A stretch of 26,940 nt of DNA from positions 1-26,940 of IMG/VR virus record IMGVR_UViG_3300021963_000554; one strand, 5' to 3'. This DNA comes from a virus. The notes below the pieces were generated by a model, which saw nothing but the letters and a program-made list of their open reading frames with translations, was not told the DNA's origin and did not search any database. The translations under genes were made by a program, and so were the position numbers. Of the stretch, positions 7,821 to 14,351 are shown in pieces (positions within the stretch are counted from its first letter, which is position 1; every line of letters begins with the position of its first letter).

Positions 7821-8034
7821 ACACTACGTTCCAAATCAGTTTGCGCTTAATAGAACGCAGATTGAAAAACTCGCAACAATGGCTGCTCACTTTAAAGAAG
7901 TTGAGTGGTTTACTCTAGAAGAAAGCAGCAGCAGCGGAATAGGTCCTATCGTTGTTGTTAAGTTCAACCTGTTCAACGATGACGACAAGGACATCGATAC
8001 TACCGTTGATATCACTGACGTAAGCACATGGTAG
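7804..8034 (+). CDS. Small conserved phage protein, unknown function
   Basis: A 76-residue protein starting with MTKKDKHYVPNQFALNR. The ATG at 7804 is preferred over one at 7753, which would bury 68 bases in the preceding gene. It has a helical first part, a Ser-run loop (ESSSSGIGP, about 38-46) and a hydrophobic strand VVVKFNLF followed by an acidic stretch DDDKDID. No family is recognised. It overlaps both neighbours. Confidence 0.65.
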   Translation: MTKKDKHYVPNQFALNRTQIEKLATMAAHFKEVEWFTLEESSSSGIGPIVVVKFNLFNDDDKDIDTTVDITDVSTW

Positions 8035-8195
8035 AAAAATGTAAAACCTGCGGTGATATATACACACCTGCGTGTGATTATAATCAAGGACGATGCCCGC
8101 ATCATCCGTCTGCTTTGGATCAAATACTGCTTGACAATTACAAAGCAAGATATTATAATTTGTTTAACTCCATTAAAAACTGGTTCAAGCGATGA
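8028..8195 (+). CDS. Very small zinc-ribbon-like protein
   Basis: A 55-residue protein, MVEKCKTCGDIYTPACDYNQ at its start. Cys5, Cys8, Cys16 and Cys23 with His25/His26 could bind one zinc ion; the CxxC pair is typical of a zinc ribbon. The C-terminal half is a basic, aromatic helix (NYKARYYNLFNSIKNWFKR) that could bind nucleic acid or membrane. It overlaps the upstream gene by 7 bases and the downstream gene through ATGA, an arrangement typical of real phage genes. A consensus promoter lies within it. Function is unknown. Confidence 0.65.
   Translation: MVEKCKTCGDIYTPACDYNQGRCPHHPSALDQILLDNYKARYYNLFNSIKNWFKR
8131..8159 (+). promoter_or_regulatory. Perfect-consensus sigma70 promoter inside the zinc-ribbon gene
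   Basis: TTGACA (8131-8136), a 17-base spacer and TATAAT (8154-8159): both hexamers and the spacing are ideal. Transcription would start near 8166, about 26 bases before the ATG at 8192, and serve the cluster that includes the QueD-like and glycosyltransferase genes. Confidence 0.7.
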
Positions 8196-8725
8196 AACGA
8201 AATTATCAATCAGGCGAAACTGATTCTATTACCTTCTTTACAGGTATTGAAATTGAGTATACGCCTGCGTATGGAATGAAAACTTTATTTGTTGTTGGTG
8301 TTCATGATCCATATGTAATCATGGAACTTGCTCGTAATTATAAATGCGAACATATCTACTTTGGTGCTAATCAAAGTTTTAAAACCAAAGGTGTCAATGA
8401 CGCAGAAACTTGGCGTCCTTGGGAAGATATGATTTATGTTTGTCTAGATGCCGAGGACGGATTCTGGTGTACCTTGGACTTCGACGTTAAAGAAACAGAA
8501 GGATTGTTAGAAAGCGGTCTTACTGAAAAGCGTAGATTTATTCCACAGATCAGTGTAAAATTACCGTATCTAAATCAATTGGGCTATAATGCTACACTAA
8601 AAATTGACGACAAAGATTTTAACGCATCTAATCCTGGGGTTTGGTGCCATAACCTACAGGACCTACTTGGTAGAGATAAGTTTACCAATTGGGATCAATA
8701 TGGCAAAGATGAGATTATAAAATAA
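8192..8725 (+). CDS. Conserved marine-phage protein, unknown function
   Basis: A 177-residue soluble protein, probably alpha/beta. A strand-helix start (YGMKTLFVVGVHDPYVIMEL, about 27-46) followed by CEHIYFGANQSF resembles a Rossmann-like layout. The C-terminal half has LKIDDKDF and NPGVWCH. The spacing of aromatic and acidic residues (WRPWEDM, WCTLDFDV) suggests an enzyme, but no catalytic motif is recognised. It is the first gene after the perfect promoter at 8131 and sits two genes before the QueD-like gene, so a role linked to modified bases is possible but only guilt by neighbourhood. Related proteins are recalled from marine T4-like phages. Confidence 0.8.
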   Translation: MKRNYQSGETDSITFFTGIEIEYTPAYGMKTLFVVGVHDPYVIMELARNYKCEHIYFGANQSFKTKGVNDAETWRPWEDMIYVCLDAEDGFWCTLDFDVKETEGLLESGLTEKRRFIPQISVKLPYLNQLGYNATLKIDDKDFNASNPGVWCHNLQDLLGRDKFTNWDQYGKDEIIK

Positions 8726-9084
8726 TGGGTACAATGGGATATGCTAATGTTGTTGGCTCTAAACAACGCAGAAGTGTAGGCGCTATTAGGCCTGCTCGCA
8801 AAATTAGGAAAGAACCAATGAAAATATCATTAAAGCAGCGGATCCGCAACTGGATAATGTCCGACGATTACGAACAAGACATTCCCCAAACTATTGAAGC
8901 TGATCGACTAAACAGTGAAGGCATGCGACTACAGGTATATCGTGCTTCTGGCGGTTTTGTTATTGAAACACGCAATTACGATCGTCGAAAAGACGAAAAT
9001 ATTAATAATATGTATGTTATTACTGACGACAAAGAACTTGGCGCTGAAATAGGTAAAATTATCACTATGGAAAGTCTACGATGA
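8725..9084 (+). CDS. Conserved phage protein, unknown function
   Basis: A 119-residue protein. The first 31 residues are basic and disordered-looking (RRSVGAIRPARKIRK). The rest has a helix (LKQRIRNWIMSDDYEQD) and a two-strand segment (LQVYRASGGFVIETRNYDRR) ending in a conserved-looking ELGAEIGKIITMESL. The ATG at 8725 overlaps the preceding TAA by one base; an internal ATG at 8818 has AGGA 10 bases upstream and would give an 88-residue form. Which start is used cannot be settled here. Confidence 0.75.
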   Translation: MGTMGYANVVGSKQRRSVGAIRPARKIRKEPMKISLKQRIRNWIMSDDYEQDIPQTIEADRLNSEGMRLQVYRASGGFVIETRNYDRRKDENINNMYVITDDKELGAEIGKIITMESLR

Positions 9085-9308
9085 AACATCCTGATCTAAA
9101 TATTAAAAATATTACTGTTAAAGAAAACTCAGCCTACAGAGTTCGTGTAGAATCTTGGGAATGCCTTCGACCTAAAGAATTATTGGCCATAGACATTATT
9201 CAAGAAAGCCTAGACGACAAAGGTGAAGTTTCTTCTTCTAGCACTTATAACTTTCATATGACTAGAGAAGAAATTAAAAAACTCTGTGAAGGGCTAATGT
9301 CAGTATGA
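9081..9308 (+). CDS. Small phage protein, unknown function
   Basis: A 75-residue protein with a strand-rich centre (YRVRVESWE, then SSSSTYNFHMT) and a C-terminal helix (REEIKKLCEGLMS). It is linked to both neighbours by ATGA overlaps, which supports real translation. No family is recognised. Confidence 0.7.
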   Translation: MKHPDLNIKNITVKENSAYRVRVESWECLRPKELLAIDIIQESLDDKGEVSSSSTYNFHMTREEIKKLCEGLMSV

Positions 9309-9700
9309 TTATTAAACAAGATGTTCGACCTAACAAAATGATCTGGGTTACCTTCCGCAAAGAAGGCATTCATAAATATCCTGCAGCACTAACAGACCCT
9401 AGTCTAGCTACAGGAGATGAATATGACGTATCATTTTTGGGTTACCCTCATCGCCACATCTTTCATTTCAGGGTGTGGATCGGTGTGTCACATAATGACA
9501 GGGACATCGAGTTCATCCAATTCAAACGATGGCTCGAGTCGCTGTATAATGGTCAAGGTTCCGTTTTAAGCCTTGATCACAAAAGTTGTGAGATGATGTC
9601 AGACGAATTGTACAACATCATTGCACTAAAGTATCCAGATCGTGAGATTTGGATTGAGGTCTCCGAAGACGGAGAAAATGGTTCATTCATCAAATATTAA
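9305..9700 (+). CDS. QueD/6-pyruvoyltetrahydropterin synthase-like T-fold protein
   Basis: A 131-residue protein whose pattern follows QueD. H23 in GIHKYP matches the first zinc His (AAHRLP in E. coli QueD); H49 and H51 in YPHRHIFHF match the HGH pair; DIEFIQFKRWLESL (68-81) matches the segment IIDFAELK; LDH (90-92) matches the catalytic Asp-His; SDELYNII matches PTSEVLAKWI; and E121 in EVSEDGENG matches the substrate-binding Glu. QueD converts dihydroneopterin triphosphate to 6-carboxytetrahydropterin, the step between FolE and QueE, both encoded here. The catalytic Cys expected four residues before H49 is Leu45, so the chemistry may differ; C95 is the only nearby Cys. Joined to its upstream neighbour by ATGA. 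The alignment is by eye. Confidence 0.65.
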   Translation: MIIKQDVRPNKMIWVTFRKEGIHKYPAALTDPSLATGDEYDVSFLGYPHRHIFHFRVWIGVSHNDRDIEFIQFKRWLESLYNGQGSVLSLDHKSCEMMSDELYNIIALKYPDREIWIEVSEDGENGSFIKY

Positions 9701-9709
9701 GAGGAAATG

Positions 9710-9952
9710 ATGAGCAAAAACTACAAGGACTATCGGTACTTTGAAAACCGTCCTGACGTTGTTAAGGTCTGGAACGATCTTGACACATACCTCGACTTTT
9801 GTCGATTTGAATTACGCCCGTTTGATCCGGCGCACCTCTATAGGAAAGACAACGATAACTATCGTGCTTTCTTAGATAGCCAAAGGCCTAAACGCCAATG
9901 GCAAAACAATCGTCCTAGAGGGCAGACTAACTATCGGTCTCGCAATCAATGA
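9710..9952 (+). CDS. Small basic phage protein, unknown function
   Basis: An 80-residue protein. ATG 9710 is chosen over 9707 because GAGG (9701-9704) is better spaced from it. The first 50 residues are aromatic and acidic (NYKDYRYFENRP, FCRFELRPFD). The last 25 are Arg/Asn/Gln-rich (QRPKRQWQNNRPRGQ), like a disordered nucleic-acid-binding tail. It overlaps the glycosyltransferase start by ATGA. No family is recognised. Confidence 0.7.
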   Translation: MSKNYKDYRYFENRPDVVKVWNDLDTYLDFCRFELRPFDPAHLYRKDNDNYRAFLDSQRPKRQWQNNRPRGQTNYRSRNQ

Positions 9953-11025
9953 GTAAAATATTTCTAGTTGATCTAGAAGCTGTTGAAACAAGGTATACAG
10001 GTCAGTGGAAAACCCACTTGCCTGCCTTGTTACTAAAGAAAGGACACAATGTTCAAATTATCTCTGGCCCTGAGGATATTCCTTCAGCCACTACTCCTGG
10101 TGCTTTTCTTAATTTTGGTGGCACCAATATATACAAGTCTAGTCAAGTTGAGCAGATGGGCCGTTTATTTTGTAACGGAGCCGTTCATCCCGGCGATCAC
10201 TTTATTTTTACTGATGCTTGGCACCCGGGTATCATAAATTTAAAGTACATGAGTGAACTGTTAGGAATTCCTGTAGTCACTCACGGTCTATGGCATGCTG
10301 GCAGTTATGATCCTCAAGACTTTTTAGGTCGGCTTGTTGGTGATAAGCCTTGGGTTAGACACGCAGAGAAATCTTTCTTTGCTGCGTTTGATCATAATTA
10401 CTTTGCTACTAAGTTTCACATTGACATGTTCTGTGATGAACTTTTATGGGAAACTTTAGAAGATACTATACGTGATTTTAAAGACGAAGGTAAAATTGTA
10501 AAGAGTGGTTGGCCTATGGAATATATGCCCAATACTCTTATGATGTATAAGAACATGCCCAAACGTGATCTTATTTTATTTCCACATCGTATTGCTCCTG
10601 AAAAACAACTTCCTATTTTCGAAGATCTTAAAAAACATCTTCCACAATACGAATTTAAAGTATGTCAGGAATATCCGTTAACTAAGAACGAATATCATAA
10701 TATGCTAGGCGAAGCTAAACTTGTATTCAGTGCTAATCTACAAGAAACTTTAGGTATTAGTTGGTATGAAGGTGCGTTGGTAGATGCTATTCCAATGGTT
10801 CCAGATAGACTAAGCTACAGTGAAATGGCTATAGACACATTTAAGTACCCTTCAGAATGGACTGAAAGTTTTGATTTATACGAAGTTCATAGAAAAAAAG
10901 TATGCCATAAAATTATCCAATACATGGAAAATTATGAAAAGTTTTTACCTAGCCTAAATAAACAGGTAGAACTGCTAACTAAAAACTTTTTTAGTTGCGA
11001 TCAACTATTAAAGATGTTAAAATAA
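9949..11025 (+). CDS. GT-B glycosyltransferase (GT4-like)
   Basis: A 358-residue enzyme with the two-domain GT-B layout. The N-terminal domain starts with a Rossmann strand (KIFLVDLE) and contains GGTN and THGLWHAGS. The C-terminal domain has FPHRIAPEKQLPIFEDL (211-227) and the EX7E signature ETLGISWYE (E266, E274) that contacts the sugar nucleotide in GT4-type enzymes, followed by GALVDAIPMVPDRLSY. It should move a sugar from a nucleotide donor to an unknown acceptor. DNA modification, as by T4 glucosyltransferases, and glycan decoration are both possible. Being in the run with QueD-like and FolE genes makes a sugar on a modified base worth considering, but nothing shows it. ATGA overlap upstream. 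Confidence 0.82.
   Translation: MSKIFLVDLEAVETRYTGQWKTHLPALLLKKGHNVQIISGPEDIPSATTPGAFLNFGGTNIYKSSQVEQMGRLFCNGAVHPGDHFIFTDAWHPGIINLKYMSELLGIPVVTHGLWHAGSYDPQDFLGRLVGDKPWVRHAEKSFFAAFDHNYFATKFHIDMFCDELLWETLEDTIRDFKDEGKIVKSGWPMEYMPNTLMMYKNMPKRDLILFPHRIAPEKQLPIFEDLKKHLPQYEFKVCQEYPLTKNEYHNMLGEAKLVFSANLQETLGISWYEGALVDAIPMVPDRLSYSEMAIDTFKYPSEWTESFDLYEVHRKKVCHKIIQYMENYEKFLPSLNKQVELLTKNFFSCDQLLKMLK
10995..11023 (+). promoter_or_regulatory. Sigma70-like promoter for folE
   Basis: TTGCGA (10995-11000), a 17-base spacer and TAAAAT (11018-11023) overlap the last codons of the glycosyltransferase gene. A start near 11030 gives a leader of about 37 bases that holds a small inverted repeat, ATGAC (11033-11037) and GTCAT (11044-11048), before the Shine-Dalgarno CGGAGAA. 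Confidence 0.45.
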
Positions 11026-11066
11026 TACATATATGACATCCACGTCATTAACTCGGAGAATTATAA

Positions 11067-11891
11067 TTGACAGAAAAATTTACACCTGACCCTATCTTAA
11101 ATGAGAAAGTCGATAAAGAATTTAAAAAAGACGAATATCACCCATTAGGCAAAGAAGTATATGTTAAAGCCGGAGACATGATGTCTGACAAAGGCTATAA
11201 AGAAGCATACTTTGCCGATGTCATCCGATTTAAAATGAAACGTGATAAAAAACGTTTCTGGGCGGGCGACAACATCAGCGACTATGTCACTGAAGAAGAT
11301 AAAGCAAAACTTATTGACGAAGCAACTGAAGCATTTGAACTAGTGCTTGATCGTTTGCTAATCGATCGTGAGAATGATCCTAACAGTCAAGGCACAGCTC
11401 GTCGTCTTGCTAAAATGTACTTTAACGAAATAATGGCAGGAAGATATGAACCAGCACCCAACGCAACAGCATTTCCAAATGACTCGCAGGACCGTTACGA
11501 AGGTATGCTGGTTGTTCGTAGCGAGCTTCGCAGTATGTGTAGCCATCATCACCAACCCGTTACTGGCGTTGCTTATATTGGTCTTATTGCTGCCGAAAAA
11601 CTCATCGGCCTCTCAAAATACACACGCATCGCTCAATGGTGTGCCCGACGTGGAACTCTCCAGGAGGAACTTTGTAATGACATTGCTAGGGAAATCCAAA
11701 AAGCCACAGGCGCAAAAGACCTAGGCGTTTATATTCAAGCAGTACACGGTTGTTGTGAAAACCGTGGTATTATGGCACACTCTAGTCTCACACAGACCAC
11801 TGTGCTAAAAGGCGCATTTAAAGAAGATGGAAATACAAAGAAAGAATTCTTTGACAACATTAAATTACAACAGGAGTTTGCCCCAAGATGA
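11067..11891 (+). CDS. folE: GTP cyclohydrolase I (FolE)
   Basis: A 274-residue enzyme converting GTP to 7,8-dihydroneopterin triphosphate, the first step of folate and of 7-deazaguanine synthesis. Zinc ligands are C158 and H161 in RSMCSHHHQPVTG and C229 in VHGCCENRG, matching the CEHH and HxC sites of E. coli FolE; H160 pairs with the catalytic His. AYIGLIAAEKLIGLSK and IAQWCARRGTLQEEL are typical family blocks. A helical N-terminal extension of about 75 residues precedes the core, so it is longer than the bacterial enzyme (about 220). Translation starts at TTG 11067 with CGGAGAA 7 bases upstream. With QueE and DpdA nearby, supply for modified DNA bases is the likely role. Codons around the first zinc site (about 11520-11720) are unusually C-rich. 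Confidence 0.95.
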   Translation: MTEKFTPDPILNEKVDKEFKKDEYHPLGKEVYVKAGDMMSDKGYKEAYFADVIRFKMKRDKKRFWAGDNISDYVTEEDKAKLIDEATEAFELVLDRLLIDRENDPNSQGTARRLAKMYFNEIMAGRYEPAPNATAFPNDSQDRYEGMLVVRSELRSMCSHHHQPVTGVAYIGLIAAEKLIGLSKYTRIAQWCARRGTLQEELCNDIAREIQKATGAKDLGVYIQAVHGCCENRGIMAHSSLTQTTVLKGAFKEDGNTKKEFFDNIKLQQEFAPR

Positions 11892-12091
11892 GAAAACAAT
11901 TAATCGATGCTAGTCGACAGCACTATCTAGCACACATTGAAAAACATCGTATCAATGTAGAAGTTATTTTAAACAATCCAATGGCTATTCACGATCACTC
12001 AGATATCATGGATGCTATCGAAAAAGAAGTTTCTCAGATCGCAGAATACATGGATAAAGTAGAAGTATTAGAAAAATATTTTAAAGAGTAA
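11888..12091 (+). CDS. Small helical phage protein, unknown function
   Basis: A 67-residue, wholly helical protein (DASRQHYLAHIEKHRINVEV, then DIMDAIEKEVSQIAEYMDKV). It overlaps the folE stop by ATGA. It resembles a short protein recalled from marine T4-like phages, also of unknown function. It could be a small DNA-mimic or assembly factor, but nothing shows this. Confidence 0.78.
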   Translation: MRKQLIDASRQHYLAHIEKHRINVEVILNNPMAIHDHSDIMDAIEKEVSQIAEYMDKVEVLEKYFKE

Positions 12092-12100
12092 AGGAAATAT

Positions 12101-12331
12101 ATGGAAGAGTGTTCAGCAATTATAACTTCGTTTTCAATTCTTGGCGGCGTAGTAGTTGGTTGTTTAACTGTGCTGTTAATTGTTGCTACCGCAATCGTTA
12201 TTAACAAAGTGTTAAGAAATTATTGGGTTCCTGTAAGAATGGTTCGTTATATCGATACATACATTCATTATGATCCAGAAGGAAAACCTATTGCCACCGA
12301 AGAGCCTCCGGCAGTAAAAACTAAGAAATGA
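12101..12331 (+). CDS. Single-pass membrane protein
   Basis: A 76-residue protein with one long hydrophobic helix at about 8-36 (IITSFSILGGVVVGCLTVLL within it). A basic segment follows (KVLRNYWVPVRMVRY), and the tail is polar and Pro/Lys-rich. The basic side suggests an N-out, C-in inner membrane topology. AAAGGA precedes the ATG. Function unknown. Confidence 0.75.
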   Translation: MEECSAIITSFSILGGVVVGCLTVLLIVATAIVINKVLRNYWVPVRMVRYIDTYIHYDPEGKPIATEEPPAVKTKK

Positions 12332-12338
12332 GATTATA

Positions 12339-12812
12339 ATGATTCAGAAATTTCTCACCTGGCTAGATAGTATTGATCGTAAACGTATTATTATGGATCG
12401 TGAAAGCAACGAACCATATTTAGAACGTTACTATCTGTTCTTAAAAGAACGTAAACATTTTCCATTTAATGTGTTTTTACATAAATTTCTTAAGGGCGAT
12501 CCAGACGATATCCATGACCATCCGTGGCCTTATGCTACCTTAATCTTAAAAGGCGGCTACTATGAATGGGTTCCTGAATTTGATACCAACGGTATCAAAG
12601 TTAACGAAATTCGTCACTGGCGTAAGCCCGGACATTTTCGCATTTGTTCTCCTACTTCTTATCATCGTATTGAATTAAAAGATGGAGTTACTGCGTGGAC
12701 ATTGTTTATGCCCGGACCTCACAAACGTGATTGGGGGTTCCTAGTTAATAACAAATGGATTCAGCATGAAAACTATATTGCATCGAGGAAATTAACAAGT
12801 GGAAAAGCATAA
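12339..12812 (+). CDS. Cupin-like protein
   Basis: A 157-residue protein with a single cupin-like barrel. Likely metal ligands are H48, H59 and H61 (DDIHDHPW) and H109 (TSYHRIEL), with strand pattern YATLILKGGYYEW and KPGHFRICSP between them, which fits cupin motifs 1 and 2. The C-terminus continues with GVTAWTLFMPGPHKRDWGF. Phage cupins of this type have no settled role; dioxygenase, sugar isomerase and metal-binding roles are all possible. The ribosome binding site is weak (GAG). It overlaps the phosphoribosyltransferase by 14 bases. Confidence 0.75.
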   Translation: MIQKFLTWLDSIDRKRIIMDRESNEPYLERYYLFLKERKHFPFNVFLHKFLKGDPDDIHDHPWPYATLILKGGYYEWVPEFDTNGIKVNEIRHWRKPGHFRICSPTSYHRIELKDGVTAWTLFMPGPHKRDWGFLVNNKWIQHENYIASRKLTSGKA

Positions 12813-13362
12813 CGTAAGTTGGCAGCAGTATCAGAATTTAATTGGTAAAATTTGTCGAGACATAGTTCTCAGCGGTTGGCGTCCTGATTATGTTGTAGGT
12901 ATTACTAGAGGCGGATTGCCGGCGGCTGTTATGCTTAGTCATTATTTTAATGTTCCTTGCGAAACGTTAAAAGTTAGTCTACGTGACGGCAGTGAATGTG
13001 AAAGCAATCTTTGGATGGCCGAGGACGCTTTTGGAAATCCAGATAATGAAATTGATTTTTATGAAGGAGATCCCACAACGCTGTTTGCCAAAGATACTAC
13101 TAAACAAATTTTAATTGTTGACGATATCAATGATTCAGGTGCTACATTTAACTGGATCATGAGTGACTGGGCTAGTGGGTGCCATCCTAATCACGATGTA
13201 TGGAAAGACGGAGTGTGGAATGTTAATGTTAAATTTGCTGTATTGTTCGATAACACAGCTAGCAAATGCAATGTTAAAATGGATTTTGTTGGTGAAGAAA
13301 TTAACAAAGCAGAACGAGATATATGGATTGATTTTCCATACGAAGACTGGTGGACTAAATGA
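12799..13362 (+). CDS. Phosphoribosyltransferase
   Basis: A 187-residue type I phosphoribosyltransferase. The PRPP-binding signature is ILIVDDINDSGATF (104-117, acidic pair D108-D109). The pyrophosphate loop is GITRGGLPAAV (34-44). The C-terminal IDFPYEDWW resembles the hood end of xanthine/hypoxanthine enzymes. It should join a base to PRPP or the reverse; the base is not deducible, though purine-type is more likely. Translation starts at GTG 12799 with GAGG about 10 bases upstream. Salvage of bases from degraded host DNA is the obvious role. A link to the 7-deazaguanine bases made elsewhere in the window is only a thought. Confidence 0.85.
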   Translation: MEKHNVSWQQYQNLIGKICRDIVLSGWRPDYVVGITRGGLPAAVMLSHYFNVPCETLKVSLRDGSECESNLWMAEDAFGNPDNEIDFYEGDPTTLFAKDTTKQILIVDDINDSGATFNWIMSDWASGCHPNHDVWKDGVWNVNVKFAVLFDNTASKCNVKMDFVGEEINKAERDIWIDFPYEDWWTK

Positions 13363-13586
13363 TTGACTCAAAAATAAAAATACGGTGTACAGATAACGGA
13401 AAAGATCTAGACGTTCATGTACTTGGATTTAAACCAAAGGCGTTTTTAGAAGTTGCTGTTCAGACTGTAAAACTAAGAATGGTATATAAAGAAAACACTA
13501 AAGTATTTGTTGGTAATATGGTAGGGCGAGAATTTGTTATTAAAGAAGAAGACCTGCCACAAGAACGTAAGGAATTTTCTAGATGA
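13359..13586 (+). CDS. Small conserved phage protein, unknown function
   Basis: A 75-residue protein with a strand-rich layout (IKIRCTDNGKDLDVHVLGF) followed by the pattern AFLEVAVQTVKLRMVY and VFVGNMVGREFVI. It is tied to both neighbours by ATGA overlaps and recalls short proteins of marine T4-like phages without known function. Confidence 0.72.
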   Translation: MIDSKIKIRCTDNGKDLDVHVLGFKPKAFLEVAVQTVKLRMVYKENTKVFVGNMVGREFVIKEEDLPQERKEFSR

Positions 13587-13969
13587 GTAATAAACAGTAT
13601 TATACTTTACAAGATGCTGCCGCAGCTGGTGTGGCTCCTTGGACTGAAAAAGTACAAGAAGATTTTCATGTTGTAATTTTTGAAGACAAATATCCATGTA
13701 CTCCCGGGCATTTATTATTTGTTCCGCAATATGCTGCCGACGGCGTTATTGAAGATTGTTTTGCCGATGCGTTCAAACACGGAAAAGAAATGATGGAAAA
13801 AGGCGAATGGGACGGATTTAATATTGGTCTTAACTGGGGAGAAGCTGCTGGTCAAACAGTGATGTATCCACATGTTCATTTAATTCCAAGACGCAAAGGC
13901 GATGTTGAAGATCCTGTAGGGGGTGTAAGGAATACAATTCCCGGAAAAGGAAACTATAGAAAGGGCTAA
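13583..13969 (+). CDS. HIT-family nucleotide hydrolase or transferase
   Basis: A 128-residue histidine triad protein. The C-terminal signature is GQTVMYPHVHLIPRRKGD: H97 aligns with the catalytic nucleophile and H99 with the third His, but the first His of the HxHxH triad is Tyr95. The helper segment NIGLNWGEAAGQ (80-91) and the strands HVVIFEDKYP and HLLFVPQ are in the right order. The tail DPVGGVRNTIPGKGNY resembles the C-termini of some phage and bacterial HIT proteins. These enzymes cleave nucleoside phosphoramidates, dinucleoside polyphosphates or nucleotidylated amines. A housekeeping role in nucleotide turnover fits the neighbouring phosphoribosyltransferase. Length is normal. Confidence 0.88.
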   Translation: MSNKQYYTLQDAAAAGVAPWTEKVQEDFHVVIFEDKYPCTPGHLLFVPQYAADGVIEDCFADAFKHGKEMMEKGEWDGFNIGLNWGEAAGQTVMYPHVHLIPRRKGDVEDPVGGVRNTIPGKGNYRKG

Positions 13970-13971
13970 AA

Positions 13972-14160
13972 ATGATTGTAAAAGAAGGTTCAAGATGGAC
14001 AGGAAACAACGGCGACATGTTTCATGTCATACATGTAGTTGAGATTGAAGGTCACACGTGGGTTCATTATATTAAAGAAAAAGCTCCAGAAGACTCAAAT
14101 AGAGAATATAGTTGTTACTTAGAAAGTTTTTTACAACGTTTTAGATCGGTGCCAGATTGA
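13972..14160 (+). CDS. Small beta-rich protein, unknown function
   Basis: A 62-residue protein with a compact beta pattern (GSRWTGNNGDMFHVIHVVEI, then TWVHYIK) and a C-terminal segment YSCYLESFLQRF. This resembles small SH3-like or DUF-type domains that carry W and F at fixed points, but no family can be named. AAAGGG lies upstream of the ATG. It ends in a TTGA overlap with the next gene. Confidence 0.7.
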   Translation: MIVKEGSRWTGNNGDMFHVIHVVEIEGHTWVHYIKEKAPEDSNREYSCYLESFLQRFRSVPD

Positions 14161-14351
14161 ATACAATAACTGTACCTTGGGAAAATCAAAGTAATGTATG
14201 GTGGAACGAAACTTGTGCTAACATTATAGAACATTTTGGTTTGCCGGGCGATAGATATACATCCCACCCTAGCGAAAATTATATGAAATTTGTTTTTAAA
14301 AACGATAAAGATGCGTTTATGTGTAGATTGTTAATAAGCGAGGCGCTATGA
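14157..14351 (+). CDS. Small phage protein with TTG start, unknown function
   Basis: A 64-residue protein that seems to begin at TTG 14157, which overlaps the preceding TGA (TTGA). No ATG is near, and the Shine-Dalgarno is poor, so it probably depends on re-initiation by ribosomes ending the upstream gene. The protein has a Trp-rich start (VPWENQSNVWWNETCANII) and a KFVFKNDKDAFMCRLL end that looks like a beta-alpha unit. Overlaps the next gene by ATGA. Confidence 0.62.
   Translation: MNTITVPWENQSNVWWNETCANIIEHFGLPGDRYTSHPSENYMKFVFKNDKDAFMCRLLISEAL

Noticed and set aside
9367-9376. CATAAATA as a late promoter
   Set aside because: It is inside the QueD-like coding region with no gene start closely downstream.
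12799-13362. QueC candidate (to complete the preQ0 pathway)
   Set aside because: The protein has a PRPP-binding motif (IVDDINDSGATF) and no SGGxDS loop or C-terminal zinc Cys cluster, so it is a phosphoribosyltransferase.
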